64,000 nucleotides of DNA from a virus. Under the pieces are notes generated by a model. The model was given only the letters and a program-made list of their open reading frames with translations. It was not told where the DNA came from and searched no databases. The stretch is taken from positions 1 to 64,000 of the IMG/VR virus record IMGVR_UViG_3300032267_001204. The stretch is one strand, 5' to 3'. This document shows, one piece after another, positions 54,347 through 63,263 of the stretch (the first letter of the stretch is position 1; each line of letters opens with the position of its first letter). A program made the translations under genes and the position numbers.

Positions 54347-57300
54347 TCACCGCATGAAGCGGACTGCACGTCGGATGGGCGGCTGCCCCGTGAAGTTCTG
54401 CTGTGCGATCTGAGTGGCGAGCATTTGGGTGGCCTTTTCCATGTGGGCGGCGATCTGGTCTCCTCCCAGAAGAAACCCTTTGGCAGCCTCGAAGACGGCG
54501 GCAAAGTTCCGCAGATACATCTTCTCGGTATCTGAAGCATGAGGCAAGAAGCGCCGTTTCCCGAGGATACGGACCACAGGGACAGTGTCGGGCAGAGTGA
54601 TGAAGTATTTCCGCTTAAGTTTGCCGTCAGCGGGGTCGAGGACCTCGCCGCGATCGACTGCGCCTTGCATCCAAGTGTAGTCGGCCCCGCGATATCCAGG
54701 GCCGCCGCGCAGCCATTCGGAGTACCTATCATGCACGGCGCGGGGGTTGTTATCGAAGGACATGAAAAGGATCGTCTCGATTTCTTGGGGCAGGAAAAAC
54801 TCGCCCGTCGCGGTGACGCTGAGCGTGTAAGACTCCACTGTGCCGACCCACTTGCCGGTCAGCATGAGTTGTTCTTCGGCGGTGTTGATCAGCCGCTTGA
54901 TGGCCGCGTCGGAGATCCGGTAAGCCTCGGGAAGTTCAAGTCCGGCCCGGCCCCAATGGTAGCCGAAGGTATCGGGCGAAGATGCGGCAAGCTGCTGACG
55001 TTTGGCCCGACGATCGTCCTCGATCATGGCGACAATGTCGCGCTCGACCAAAGCGAGGGCCGATGCCTTTATGGCTCCAGCGGCGTCGGCATACTTGGAA
55101 TCTTCATCGCGGCCATTAACGACTACTACCGATCCGGTCGGGGAGTTGTTCTTGCGCGTCATGGCGGCCGGGACCAAGTAGCTTTCGATCATCAGCTTTT
55201 TCTGCTCGTACGTCACGGCTGGGCGCGAGCCGCTGTAATCTTCGCGGCGTTGGAGGAACGCCTGATGGGAACGAATTTCTGTGACGGCTTGATCGGCCAG
55301 CGTCTGCATCCTCACGGTGGGGATCTGCAATCCTCCGGCGATTTCGTTGTGGAGGCGCCCGATTTCTCCGGTTGTATCGCGCCGGGCTTCTTCGACGCCG
55401 CGAACGAGATTCCTCTCCACGAGGGCAAAGGCTTCTTGCTTAAAGGCCGCAGCGGCGTCGGCTTGCCCCCGGGAGGTAGCGACATAGGATTCGACGAGCT
55501 TCTTGCGGATCTCATCGTCGAACGTCAGGGGCGCGGTCGCTTTGTAATCTTCGCGGCGGGCCAAGAAGTTCCAGTGCGCGGTGGCCTCGGTGTTGGCGGT
55601 TGTCAGGTAAGCGTCGATCCGCGCCGTCGGGATTTTCACGCCGTCAGGCAACTCGTTGTGCAGCCGTCCTGCAAAGGTAGCCACAGCGCGACGCGACGCT
55701 TCTACCTGAGTCATCAGGTCACGTTCGATCAGCTCGAAGGCTTCCTGTTTGAGTTTGGTGGCTACGTCGGGGGCGGCTTGAGCGGTAGCGAGGTAGGACT
55801 CGACCAGTTTTTTACGGATTTCGAACGTAAAGGTAGCCGGAGCTGTCGCGTTGTAGTCTTCCCGTTTCGCCAGAAAATTGTAGTGAGCGAGGGCTTCTGT
55901 CGCGGCCGTAGTCAAGTAAGTCGTAAGTCTAGCCGTCGGGACTTTCACGCCATCGGGTAACTCGTTGTGTAAACGAGTTTCTTCAGGACTTCCGGCAACG
56001 TTACGGCGAGTAGCCTCTACTTGAGTCATCAGGTCACGCTCGATCAGTTCGAAGGCTTCCTGTTTGAGTTTGGTGGCTACGTCGGGAGCGGCTTGAGCGG
56101 TAGCGAGGTAGGACTCGACGAGTTTCTTGCGAATCTCAAACGTGAACGTCCCCGGAGCTGTCGCGTTGTAGTCTTCCCGTTTCGCCAGAAAATTGTAGTG
56201 AGCGAGGGCTTCCGTCGCGGCCGTAGACAGGTAAGTCGTAAGTCTAGCCGTCGGGACTTTCACGCCATCGGGTAACTCGTTGTGTAAACGGGTTTCCTCT
56301 GGGCTTCCGGCAACGTTACGGCGAGTCGCTTCTACTTGAGTCATCAAGTTGCGTTCGATCAGCTCAAACGCCGTCTGCTTCAACTGACTGGCAATATCGG
56401 GCGCCCCTTGGGCAACAGCGATACATGCTTCAACAAGCTTTTTGCGGATCTCAAACGGGAAAGTCGGCGCGGTCGCGTTGTAGTCTTCTCGACGGGCCAA
56501 GAAATTGAAGTGATCTGTAGCTTCGGTTACCGCCTGGGACAAATACGCGGCAAGGCGGGTAGTCGGGTATTTGAGCCCCTCGGGAAGTTCGTTGTGCAGC
56601 TTGGCGACGTCTGCATCAGCAGTGTACTCGCGCCGGGCTTTTTCGACCTGCGCCATCAAGTTGCGTTCGATTAGAGAAAACGCCTCGGATTTAAGACTCG
56701 CGCTCAAATCAACGACTTTGTCGTTTCCTGCCGTTGCGGTGCCTCGCGCCGTGGCGAGATACGATTCAACGAGCTTCTTGCGGATTTCAAAAGGGAACGG
56801 GTTGGGAAGGGTGCCGGTGGAGTAGTCCTCGCGGCGGATCAAAAAGTTCCAATGGGCCGTCGCGTCCAAGACAGCTTGGTTCAGATACTCGGTCATGCGG
56901 GCGGTCGGCACTTTGACGCCATCAGGCAGTTCATCGTGCAGTTGCCCAACCTCGCCAAGTTCGTCGCGCCGCTCCGCCTCTACCGCCGCCATCAGATCGC
57001 GCTCAATTAACAAAGTGGCTTCTTGCTTCAGGGCGGTTGCAACGTCAGCTTGTCCGCCAGCGGTTGCGGTATACGCTTCGACGAGTTTCTTCCTGATCTC
57101 AAAAGAAAACACCGTCGGAGCTGTGCGTTTGTAGTCTTCGCGCCGCGAAAAGAATGCCCACTGAGCGCCAGCGTCAGTCGCCGCTTGATCCAGATATGTT
57201 TGAAGGCGACTGGATTTAATCCGAGTTCCGCCGGGCAATTCATTGTGCAAACGTCCGACTTCGCCGGTAAACCCTTTACGGGCCGCCTCGACCAAAGTTA

Positions 57301-58018
57301 TCACGTTGCGTTGGATCAGCTCGAAGGCTTGCGTTTTGATCGCGGCTCCGTCAGCCCCGTTGTCGGCCATCAACAAAGACAGCGTCAAAAGACGGATGAC
57401 TTCTCCTGGAAGCGCGGCCGGAAACGAGTCACTGTTAGTGGAAAGCGCGACAAACGTCAGCGGGTCGCGATCAAATTCTTCCGACCGAGCAATAAAGTTA
57501 TGGTGATCGATCGCCTGTTGATATGCTTGGTTAATGTAGGACCGAATACGCGCTTCAGGCATCCGATATTTGACGACAGTCTCAAGCCCGACGCGCCCGA
57601 CCATGCCTCCAAAAGTGTTTTGGCCGGTAAGAGCCAAAGTCTGAAACGCCGTCTTACGCTCGCGATCCACGTCGGCCGTGATTTTGCGCTCGATGTAAGA
57701 ATACGCTTTTTGCTCCAGTGTGGCCGAACGCTCCAAGTCGTTGTTCTCTTCGCGCCACAGCGCAAGGATCATCGACTTAGTGGCGTCGAGGTCGGGCAAA
57801 ATCAGGCTACCCGTGGCGGGGTTTCCCGTCGTGCCGCCAGCCTGCCAAGTCAACGCGGCACGATCCGCGTCCTCTTGACGGGAGAAGAAATTGAAATGCT
57901 CGATGAGCCGACGCTGCGCTTCGTCTATTCTTTGATCAATGCGCGTGGTATTGGTCGCCGCTACGCCGTTATCGACGTAAGGCGCAAGCATCGTCCGAGC
58001 GTTGAGGTAAGTTGACAT
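54347..58018 (-). CDS. Tail protein built of ~103-residue tandem repeats (1223 aa)
   Basis: 1223 residues. After two diverged units (1-240), seven clear copies follow from about 250 to 990. Each begins GRLHNELPDGVK(V/I)P-ARL, continues YL-TAATEALAHYNFLAKRED, then FEIRKKLVESYLATA, LKQEAFELIERDLMTQVEA. The last 200 residues differ: FFLPQEIETILFMSFDNNP, RYSEWLRGGPGYRG and DTVPVVRILGKRRFLPH. That end resembles gatekeeper/adaptor proteins joining portal and tail (gp11-like), which is inference. The repeats could be an amplified adaptor domain forming a long spacer or ring stack. It lies between the fibre-like and internal virion genes. Confidence 0.65.
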   Translation of the reverse strand: MSTYLNARTMLAPYVDNGVAATNTTRIDQRIDEAQRRLIEHFNFFSRQEDADRAALTWQAGGTTGNPATGSLILPDLDATKSMILALWREENNDLERSATLEQKAYSYIERKITADVDRERKTAFQTLALTGQNTFGGMVGRVGLETVVKYRMPEARIRSYINQAYQQAIDHHNFIARSEEFDRDPLTFVALSTNSDSFPAALPGEVIRLLTLSLLMADNGADGAAIKTQAFELIQRNVITLVEAARKGFTGEVGRLHNELPGGTRIKSSRLQTYLDQAATDAGAQWAFFSRREDYKRTAPTVFSFEIRKKLVEAYTATAGGQADVATALKQEATLLIERDLMAAVEAERRDELGEVGQLHDELPDGVKVPTARMTEYLNQAVLDATAHWNFLIRREDYSTGTLPNPFPFEIRKKLVESYLATARGTATAGNDKVVDLSASLKSEAFSLIERNLMAQVEKARREYTADADVAKLHNELPEGLKYPTTRLAAYLSQAVTEATDHFNFLARREDYNATAPTFPFEIRKKLVEACIAVAQGAPDIASQLKQTAFELIERNLMTQVEATRRNVAGSPEETRLHNELPDGVKVPTARLTTYLSTAATEALAHYNFLAKREDYNATAPGTFTFEIRKKLVESYLATAQAAPDVATKLKQEAFELIERDLMTQVEATRRNVAGSPEETRLHNELPDGVKVPTARLTTYLTTAATEALAHYNFLAKREDYNATAPATFTFEIRKKLVESYLATAQAAPDVATKLKQEAFELIERDLMTQVEASRRAVATFAGRLHNELPDGVKIPTARIDAYLTTANTEATAHWNFLARREDYKATAPLTFDDEIRKKLVESYVATSRGQADAAAAFKQEAFALVERNLVRGVEEARRDTTGEIGRLHNEIAGGLQIPTVRMQTLADQAVTEIRSHQAFLQRREDYSGSRPAVTYEQKKLMIESYLVPAAMTRKNNSPTGSVVVVNGRDEDSKYADAAGAIKASALALVERDIVAMIEDDRRAKRQQLAASSPDTFGYHWGRAGLELPEAYRISDAAIKRLINTAEEQLMLTGKWVGTVESYTLSVTATGEFFLPQEIETILFMSFDNNPRAVHDRYSEWLRGGPGYRGADYTWMQGAVDRGEVLDPADGKLKRKYFITLPDTVPVVRILGKRRFLPHASDTEKMYLRNFAAVFEAAKGFLLGGDQIAAHMEKATQMLATQIAQQNFTGQPPIRRAVRFMR
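55030..57560. repeat. Tandem 310-bp coding repeats
   Basis: The reverse complement of the LHNELP codons recurs near 55338, 55648, 55957, 56272, 56580, 56925 and 57235, spacing 308-315 bp with one 345-bp unit. The units around 55670-55985 and 55985-56300 are nearly identical at DNA level, indicating recent duplication, while outer units have diverged. Confidence 0.85.
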
Positions 58019-58710
58019 TAAGGTTCGCTAAGCTCCTGCGCGGTGATCGCAAGAAAGCCATAAATCGTCGTGTTTCCCGCTCCGGCGGTGCGGAGAACGC
58101 CGAGCGTTGCGGCGCTTGTCGTACTGCCAAGACGGACTCCGTAGGTGATGTTGCCGGTCGTTCCCGGGGTGTCCAAATAATGGATCTGCAAGCTGACCAA
58201 CGCGTCGGCTAGGGGCACACGTTGGTAGCTCGCCGCGATCGCCGACGTCACTCCAGACTTTGACAGCATGGCTACTAAGTTGTCGTTGGCTAGGCTGCTG
58301 GTCGCGACTGGAATAGAGGCCGTCACCAACACTTTGCTCGCCGTACTGCGGACATTCAACGTCACCGCGACAAGATTTGAAGCTGCTCCGGTCGGAAACG
58401 CCATCTGGCTCCCGATGTTGGAAACCTGCACGTTCGTCAGCGTGGTAGGCGTCGTAGACATCGCAGTCTTTGTGTTGCCTTCTAGCGAAGTCCGCCATGC
58501 GCCGTTGTCGTAGACGTCCAGCGTTTTGTTAGTCGTATCGAACCAAAGAGTTGTTCCGTCTTGCGACCCTGTCATTGAAGCTCCGGAATACAGAGTCCGT
58601 GTTGCGGTCGGCGCATACAAAGCGTTGGCGAAGCGCACCAACAGATCTTGCGCGCTGGCGGGATACTTGATGTCGGTCAAAGTGCCGGGAGTAAGAGTGA
58701 GTGCAGACAT
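58018..58710 (-). CDS. Putative fibre / tail-tip protein (230 aa)
   Basis: 230 residues, Thr/Ser/Ala-rich and beta-rich: FDTTNKTLDVYDNGAWRTSL near residue 56 is a common phage fibre-type motif (a trimeric fibre head start), followed by LTNVQVSNIGSQMAFPTGAA, VTLNVRSTASKVLVTASIPV and ITYGVRLGSTTSAATLGV. Probably a receptor-binding or structural tail protein. Its stop overlaps the repeat protein start as TAATG. Confidence 0.65.
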   Translation of the reverse strand: MSALTLTPGTLTDIKYPASAQDLLVRFANALYAPTATRTLYSGASMTGSQDGTTLWFDTTNKTLDVYDNGAWRTSLEGNTKTAMSTTPTTLTNVQVSNIGSQMAFPTGAASNLVAVTLNVRSTASKVLVTASIPVATSSLANDNLVAMLSKSGVTSAIAASYQRVPLADALVSLQIHYLDTPGTTGNITYGVRLGSTTSAATLGVLRTAGAGNTTIYGFLAITAQELSEP

Positions 58711-58713
58711 AAA

Positions 58714-60612
58714 TTATCGTTTGTTCAAATAGGGTCCAAGGGCCAGTTCTTCGGGCAGCGGCGTGGCTGGTCGCCGCGTGGAGATAATATACGCCTTTGT
58801 GCTCGTGCAGGGAACTAGGAAGACCCTACCGTCGGGCAATAAAACCCCGCCGGAGAACAATCCGTTTCCGGGGGCGAAGGTGTTAGCAAAGTCACCGGTC
58901 GCTGAAATATTAGCCTGTAGCCCCGGAATAGGGATGGCTATCGCGTCTTGCGGGCTACTTGATTGAGTATCTTGAGAGTCAAAGAGCAACACCGACGGAG
59001 TATGCGACGCGCCCCAATAACCCGGAACCGCTACGACGTAGCCGTCCGCCATGCGTACAAGCCCCGAAACCCGATACCCTTGAACCGTGCCTCCGGTCGG
59101 CATTGGCGTCTTAGCGACCGCCGCGCTCGTGTTGCCATTAACAAGGAAGTGACCGTTGGTCTGGTTAACTGTTATAAGCCGCGTTGCCGAGCCTGCGCTA
59201 TTTACCGCAAGCGTAGGATAATCCGTGTTCCCCGATGCCCACGCGCTGGCGGTCGTGTCTTCCGATGAAGCAACGAAAGTCAATGTGCCAAATGCGACAT
59301 CCGTGCTTGCGTTGAACCCCGCACCGTAACCAGAAGAGCGGTCAGCCGAGCTTGAAACTGTCATGTTTCCGGTCGAATCGATAAGATACGGCTTTCCCGA
59401 GGCGTGGGGAACTGCAACCGCTACTCGATTGCCGCTTTTTATCTTGTCTGAACCCAGAGCGACGATACCGCCAAATGCTCGGTTAGGCAGCCCACTCACA
59501 GTATTTCCGTAGGTGCATACGCCGGTCTGAACATTGTAAACCAATGCTTTTTTAGCAAAGAAAGGCGCGCAAACGACGACGGGGCCGTCGCTAAACGCGG
59601 GGCTGCCGGCTCCACTGCGGCCTCCGTTGACGCCTCCAACGCTCGGCGGCGCGCTCAAAAGAACGCCTCCAGAATACCCCGCATAATAGGGCGCCGTAAA
59701 CGGCAGCACTCCTCCGGGCCACGCTACATTGGTCAGCGTGTCTTTAACTGGATCGTAGATTGCCGGTTGCGCGTTGTAAGGCACGAGAAACACTTTGCCG
59801 TCCGGCAAAAGAACCCCGCCGGAATACGCGCCACCCTTCATGTTATCGCTTGTCGTCCCCGGTCTTGTCCATGCAGGGAAAACAGGCGCACACTCTTGTA
59901 CGCTTAAAAACCAATCGCAGTACCTGTTGTAAATTTCGTGGTTCCGCAAAGTCGCCGCGAGAACGTAATTGGTATCTGACGTCTCTGTCGCTTTGTTGGC
60001 TTGCGCGGGCCACGTTTTAGGCCCAGTTGGAAGGCCAAGGAAAGTAGACCAAGGATTGATGGGCCGCGTCTCTCCGCGCACGCCGCTCGCAGTATAAATC
60101 GAACCAACGTCTTTAGAGATCGCAAGTTGGCTTACTGCGCCTACCTGCAACGCTCCAGCATCCACCGAGAGGTCCTGAAGCTGAGCCGCGCCGACTGAAT
60201 TGTCGGTCAAATGTTCTTGAAGAATTGTACTCGTCGCGATCTTTGCGCCGGTCACCGCTCGGCTTTTGATGTGGTTGGTGGACACCGCTCGGTCATTGTC
60301 GGTGCTCGCGCTGTTCTGCAACTCGCTCCCAGTAACCGCGTTGTCCGCGATTTGCGTCGGCCCGACCGAGGACGCAGGAAGAAGACTGGACAGTTCCACG
60401 TCGTACATGGTCGTCCCCCGGCGCACCAGCAATCGATCGGTATTGGCCGTCGCTCCGGACAATACGCTCTTAGCCGACAGAACTTTATTTTCGATGACCA
60501 AAACAGCGGCTTTTTTTGTTACCCCGCCTTGGTTGACGACCACGAGGTCGCTATCACTCACCGCCGTAGCAGCTTGCAGATTCGGCACAGTTGTGTTGGC
60601 GGTGTAAGACAT
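58714..60612 (-). CDS. Tail fibre protein with kelch-like beta-propeller repeats (632 aa)
   Basis: 632 residues. The N-terminal 170 residues are a repetitive stalk (ITDNAVTGSELQNSAS-type units: DNAVTGSELQ, RAVTGAKIA, DNSVGAAQLQDLS). The C-terminal two-thirds contain YSGGVLLPDGKVFLVP near 268 and FSGGVLLPDGRVFLVP near 592, with related GYSGGVLL and NRAFGGIVALGS strands, i.e. kelch-type blades. The first and last blades nearly repeat, as expected where a propeller closes. It would be the receptor-binding fibre. TAATG overlap with the small gene upstream. Confidence 0.75.
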   Translation of the reverse strand: MSYTANTTVPNLQAATAVSDSDLVVVNQGGVTKKAAVLVIENKVLSAKSVLSGATANTDRLLVRRGTTMYDVELSSLLPASSVGPTQIADNAVTGSELQNSASTDNDRAVSTNHIKSRAVTGAKIATSTILQEHLTDNSVGAAQLQDLSVDAGALQVGAVSQLAISKDVGSIYTASGVRGETRPINPWSTFLGLPTGPKTWPAQANKATETSDTNYVLAATLRNHEIYNRYCDWFLSVQECAPVFPAWTRPGTTSDNMKGGAYSGGVLLPDGKVFLVPYNAQPAIYDPVKDTLTNVAWPGGVLPFTAPYYAGYSGGVLLSAPPSVGGVNGGRSGAGSPAFSDGPVVVCAPFFAKKALVYNVQTGVCTYGNTVSGLPNRAFGGIVALGSDKIKSGNRVAVAVPHASGKPYLIDSTGNMTVSSSADRSSGYGAGFNASTDVAFGTLTFVASSEDTTASAWASGNTDYPTLAVNSAGSATRLITVNQTNGHFLVNGNTSAAVAKTPMPTGGTVQGYRVSGLVRMADGYVVAVPGYWGASHTPSVLLFDSQDTQSSSPQDAIAIPIPGLQANISATGDFANTFAPGNGLFSGGVLLPDGRVFLVPCTSTKAYIISTRRPATPLPEELALGPYLNKR

Positions 60613-60887
60613 TAGAACAAGAATAACTTATAGTCATCTGCCGTTCCGGCAACTCCGTCGGTGTTGGAAACCAACAAGAAGTGACCGCCCTCGATGAGCA
60701 AAAAATAAAGTAGCGCCCCAGGGGCTTCCTGCGGGGCTTCGTAGAAAGTCTGGTCGAGCAACAAGTCGCCGGTAACTGACAACGCGGTGCAGCCGGTCGG
60801 CGGCGTCGAGTCGGTGTATCCCGCGCCCGCGTAGTAGTTATCCGGCCCTTGAGTCGGCCCACTGGCGATCAGAGTCGTGCAGCTCAT
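60612..60887 (-). CDS. Hypothetical small late protein (91 aa)
   Basis: 91 residues from ATG 60887 (ATGA overlap with the preceding gene): MSCTTLIASGPTQGPDNYYA, LSVTGDLLLDQTFYEAPQEA, GALLYFLLIEGGHFLLVSNT. Beta-rich; possibly a fibre assembly or tail knob protein. No family recognised. Confidence 0.55.
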   Translation of the reverse strand: MSCTTLIASGPTQGPDNYYAGAGYTDSTPPTGCTALSVTGDLLLDQTFYEAPQEAPGALLYFLLIEGGHFLLVSNTDGVAGTADDYKLFLF

Positions 60888-62965
60888 TGCGCTCCTCCCA
60901 CCGCTTCGGTTTGTTTCAAGCTGTGCATGAGAACCCGCGTCAACCGAGCGCGGCCTTTCCACTCGATCTTCAGGAGAAACTCATAGCCGAGGTACGCCGG
61001 AACCGCCGTGGCGGGGTTCGCGTCCAACGGAGGAATGGGCGACCGCTGCTGCGGCACGTAGCCCCGAGCCAGATACGGAACCGCCGTTCCGTTCGGTAAT
61101 TCGGCAGTTAGCGCGGTCTCTGTGTGAAAGCACTTGGTAAAGGTGAACCACGAAATCCACTCCGGAGCGTTGTCCGGCCGATACCACACTTGAGCCTCAA
61201 AGTCGTGATCTGGTCCGCCGCCGAGGTCATCAAACCAGACGTCGCAGCGAAGCAGCTTTTTCAGCGACATCAGCTCCTCGAACTGAAAAGCCTTCGGCAC
61301 GATAGAAGCGACGATGCGCTGCTCGCTGACCCCAATGTCGTTCTCTTCGTCGCGGGTTAGCTCCCAGAGCTGGAGCTGGCCGCCGGAAGCACTATTAGCG
61401 TTGACGAAGCAAATAGCGAACGCCCGTTGCACGGCGTCAAAGTTGCCGCTCAGAAGTTGCAGGGTCGGCAACCCCGTCCAGACTCCGTCGTAGGTTGCCG
61501 CCGATTTCCCTGCGTTGACTGCCGTGCTGCGAAAGTCCAAGGCAACAATCCCATTGTAGACGACGGGCGTCGGTATCGAGGTCACTAACGCAGCAGCATT
61601 GTTGAGCGTCCCCTCCCCCGCGACCGCTTTCTTGCGGCCTTCCGGCCAGCACGTCATCAAAAGCCGATCGTCAAAATAGGCAAAGGAAACTCCGTCGAGC
61701 ATCCATAGCGTGTCCCGGGTCAGGATTGGATCAATCTCTGCCGACATGGGCGTCTGGCCGAAGCTGTCGAATTCAGCCCGTGCGCTGCGGTAGGTGCGAA
61801 TGCCGTTGCCCTCTGCGCTGCGGAAAAAGATGTCGCCGTTCACAACTTGGACAGATCGACTAGCGGCTCCGATATCCAAAAACAACACGCGCTGGAAACC
61901 TCTAGTGATCTTCCAGTCAATGCGGGGCGCCGACACCGCAAACGAAGCAGCACCGCGCTCGCAAAACGCTACGAGATCTCCCTGCCCTGTCGCGTCATCT
62001 TGAATCGGCACGAAGGCCAAGCTCTTCACCCGCCCCATCTGGCTGGGCAGCGCAAACGAGCCGCCTTCCGCCAGGAACCCATGCTCGGAAAAGCGCAACA
62101 GGTCGGCCGCTTCGCCTTGGGCGAAACGAACCGCAACCCCGCCGACGCCCTCGGACGCCACCGCCCCCGGCACAACAAACTTGGTAGTCGAAAGGACGTC
62201 GCTGACTACGTAGCTCCCGTTGATCATGGGGACGCTGCTGTGGCCGCTAATCGTGATGGCGTCGCCAATAACAAAGTTGTGTTCTGCCTTTGTGGTAAAG
62301 ACAGTGGGAAATCCCTCCGCGCTGGAGTCGATGTCCACGTATTGTGTGCTGCCGCCGTAGATCAAATCGCCGGCCATGATTTCCCTGCCGCCATTGACCG
62401 CTACAAAAAGCCGCCCTTGCCCGAAAGCCATCTGCTTGCCGGTCGGAATGGTCGGATTTCCATACGCTGAAGCCCGACGCACTTGCACGCCGTCGTAGAC
62501 GAGAGGCTCCCCAACGCCATCCTGGATAATGACGAAGCGATCCGCTTGACAGAGATACACGTCGGTAGTCTGGACGAAGCGATCAGTGAGGCCCCAAATT
62601 GGACGACACGAGCGATTTCTCAGGGTAATGGCAAACAAGCGGCCATCGACCGCGATTAGGATTTGGCTTGGCGCGTCATCCCGGGGGTCTTCATAGATAA
62701 ACGCCCCTTGGAAAACCAACCCCGCTTGGACATAGACTGTGAAGTAATCCGACGACCGCTCTCCCGCGACTCCGTCGTCAGTGCGCCAAAACGAGCTTGG
62801 GATCTGCCGAAACCCGGGACGAGTGCGGGGGCCGCCGCCGCCCCGGAACGTGCAGTTAACGGCATAGGCCGCTGCTCGCGGGTCAATCTGAGACGGATCG
62901 CGGCTTCCGTCCATGCCAAGCATACCTCGGAAGCCATCAACCAGTCTTTCCTGGTCGATAATCAT
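60884..62965 (-). CDS. Tail nozzle / hub-like structural protein (693 aa)
   Basis: 693 residues. LVDGFRGMLGMDGSRDPSQI, FRGGGGPRTRPGFRQIPSSF, LIAVDGRLFAITLRN, FVIIQDGVGEPLVYDGVQVR and QMAFGQGRLFVAVNGGREIM read as successive beta blades, in keeping with large podovirus tail nozzle proteins (gp12-like). A middle part (SSAEGFPTVFTTKAEHNFVI, GDAITISGH) looks like an inserted small beta domain. Position between the capsid-like and fibre genes agrees with a tail role. Confidence 0.7.
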   Translation of the reverse strand: MIIDQERLVDGFRGMLGMDGSRDPSQIDPRAAAYAVNCTFRGGGGPRTRPGFRQIPSSFWRTDDGVAGERSSDYFTVYVQAGLVFQGAFIYEDPRDDAPSQILIAVDGRLFAITLRNRSCRPIWGLTDRFVQTTDVYLCQADRFVIIQDGVGEPLVYDGVQVRRASAYGNPTIPTGKQMAFGQGRLFVAVNGGREIMAGDLIYGGSTQYVDIDSSAEGFPTVFTTKAEHNFVIGDAITISGHSSVPMINGSYVVSDVLSTTKFVVPGAVASEGVGGVAVRFAQGEAADLLRFSEHGFLAEGGSFALPSQMGRVKSLAFVPIQDDATGQGDLVAFCERGAASFAVSAPRIDWKITRGFQRVLFLDIGAASRSVQVVNGDIFFRSAEGNGIRTYRSARAEFDSFGQTPMSAEIDPILTRDTLWMLDGVSFAYFDDRLLMTCWPEGRKKAVAGEGTLNNAAALVTSIPTPVVYNGIVALDFRSTAVNAGKSAATYDGVWTGLPTLQLLSGNFDAVQRAFAICFVNANSASGGQLQLWELTRDEENDIGVSEQRIVASIVPKAFQFEELMSLKKLLRCDVWFDDLGGGPDHDFEAQVWYRPDNAPEWISWFTFTKCFHTETALTAELPNGTAVPYLARGYVPQQRSPIPPLDANPATAVPAYLGYEFLLKIEWKGRARLTRVLMHSLKQTEAVGGAQ

Positions 62966-62971
62966 CCGGCG

Positions 62972-63199
62972 TTACTCCTTGGCGAGGGCGGTCATCATCG
63001 CCTCGTCGAAACCGGCGTCTTCGGTCGGTTCGGCTTCCGCTTCGGCAGGAGCGTCGCCGACGGGAAGGCCGTCGATGGCGGTGAGAGTGAGATTGCCGGC
63101 GCCGAGCTGAAGAGTTGCCAAAGCTTCGAATGTCGAACCTTCGGTAACTCCATCAGGCGGAACCATGCCGTCAGGAACAGGGAATGTGATGGATTTCAT
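62972..63199 (-). CDS. Small acidic late protein (75 aa)
   Basis: 75 residues: MKSITFPVPDGMVPPDGVTE, FEALATLQLGAGNLTLTAID, then an acidic Ala/Glu-rich tail (APAEAEAEPTEDAGFDEAMM). It follows the capsid-like gene and precedes the nozzle gene by 6 bases. May be a capsid accessory or a small scaffold-like protein; unidentified. Confidence 0.55.
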   Translation of the reverse strand: MKSITFPVPDGMVPPDGVTEGSTFEALATLQLGAGNLTLTAIDGLPVGDAPAEAEAEPTEDAGFDEAMMTALAKE

Positions 63200-63263
63200 G
63201 TGGTTTGCGAGGTTGCCCCCATTCTACCCCGGAGGTTCACTCCGGGGCAGTGTTGGGAACAAC

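Noticed and set aside
54539-55960. 473-codon plus-strand frame opposite the repeat protein
   Set aside because: Its own repeats (GFLFEFGGYVG-type) are the complement of the tandem repeats in the minus-strand protein.
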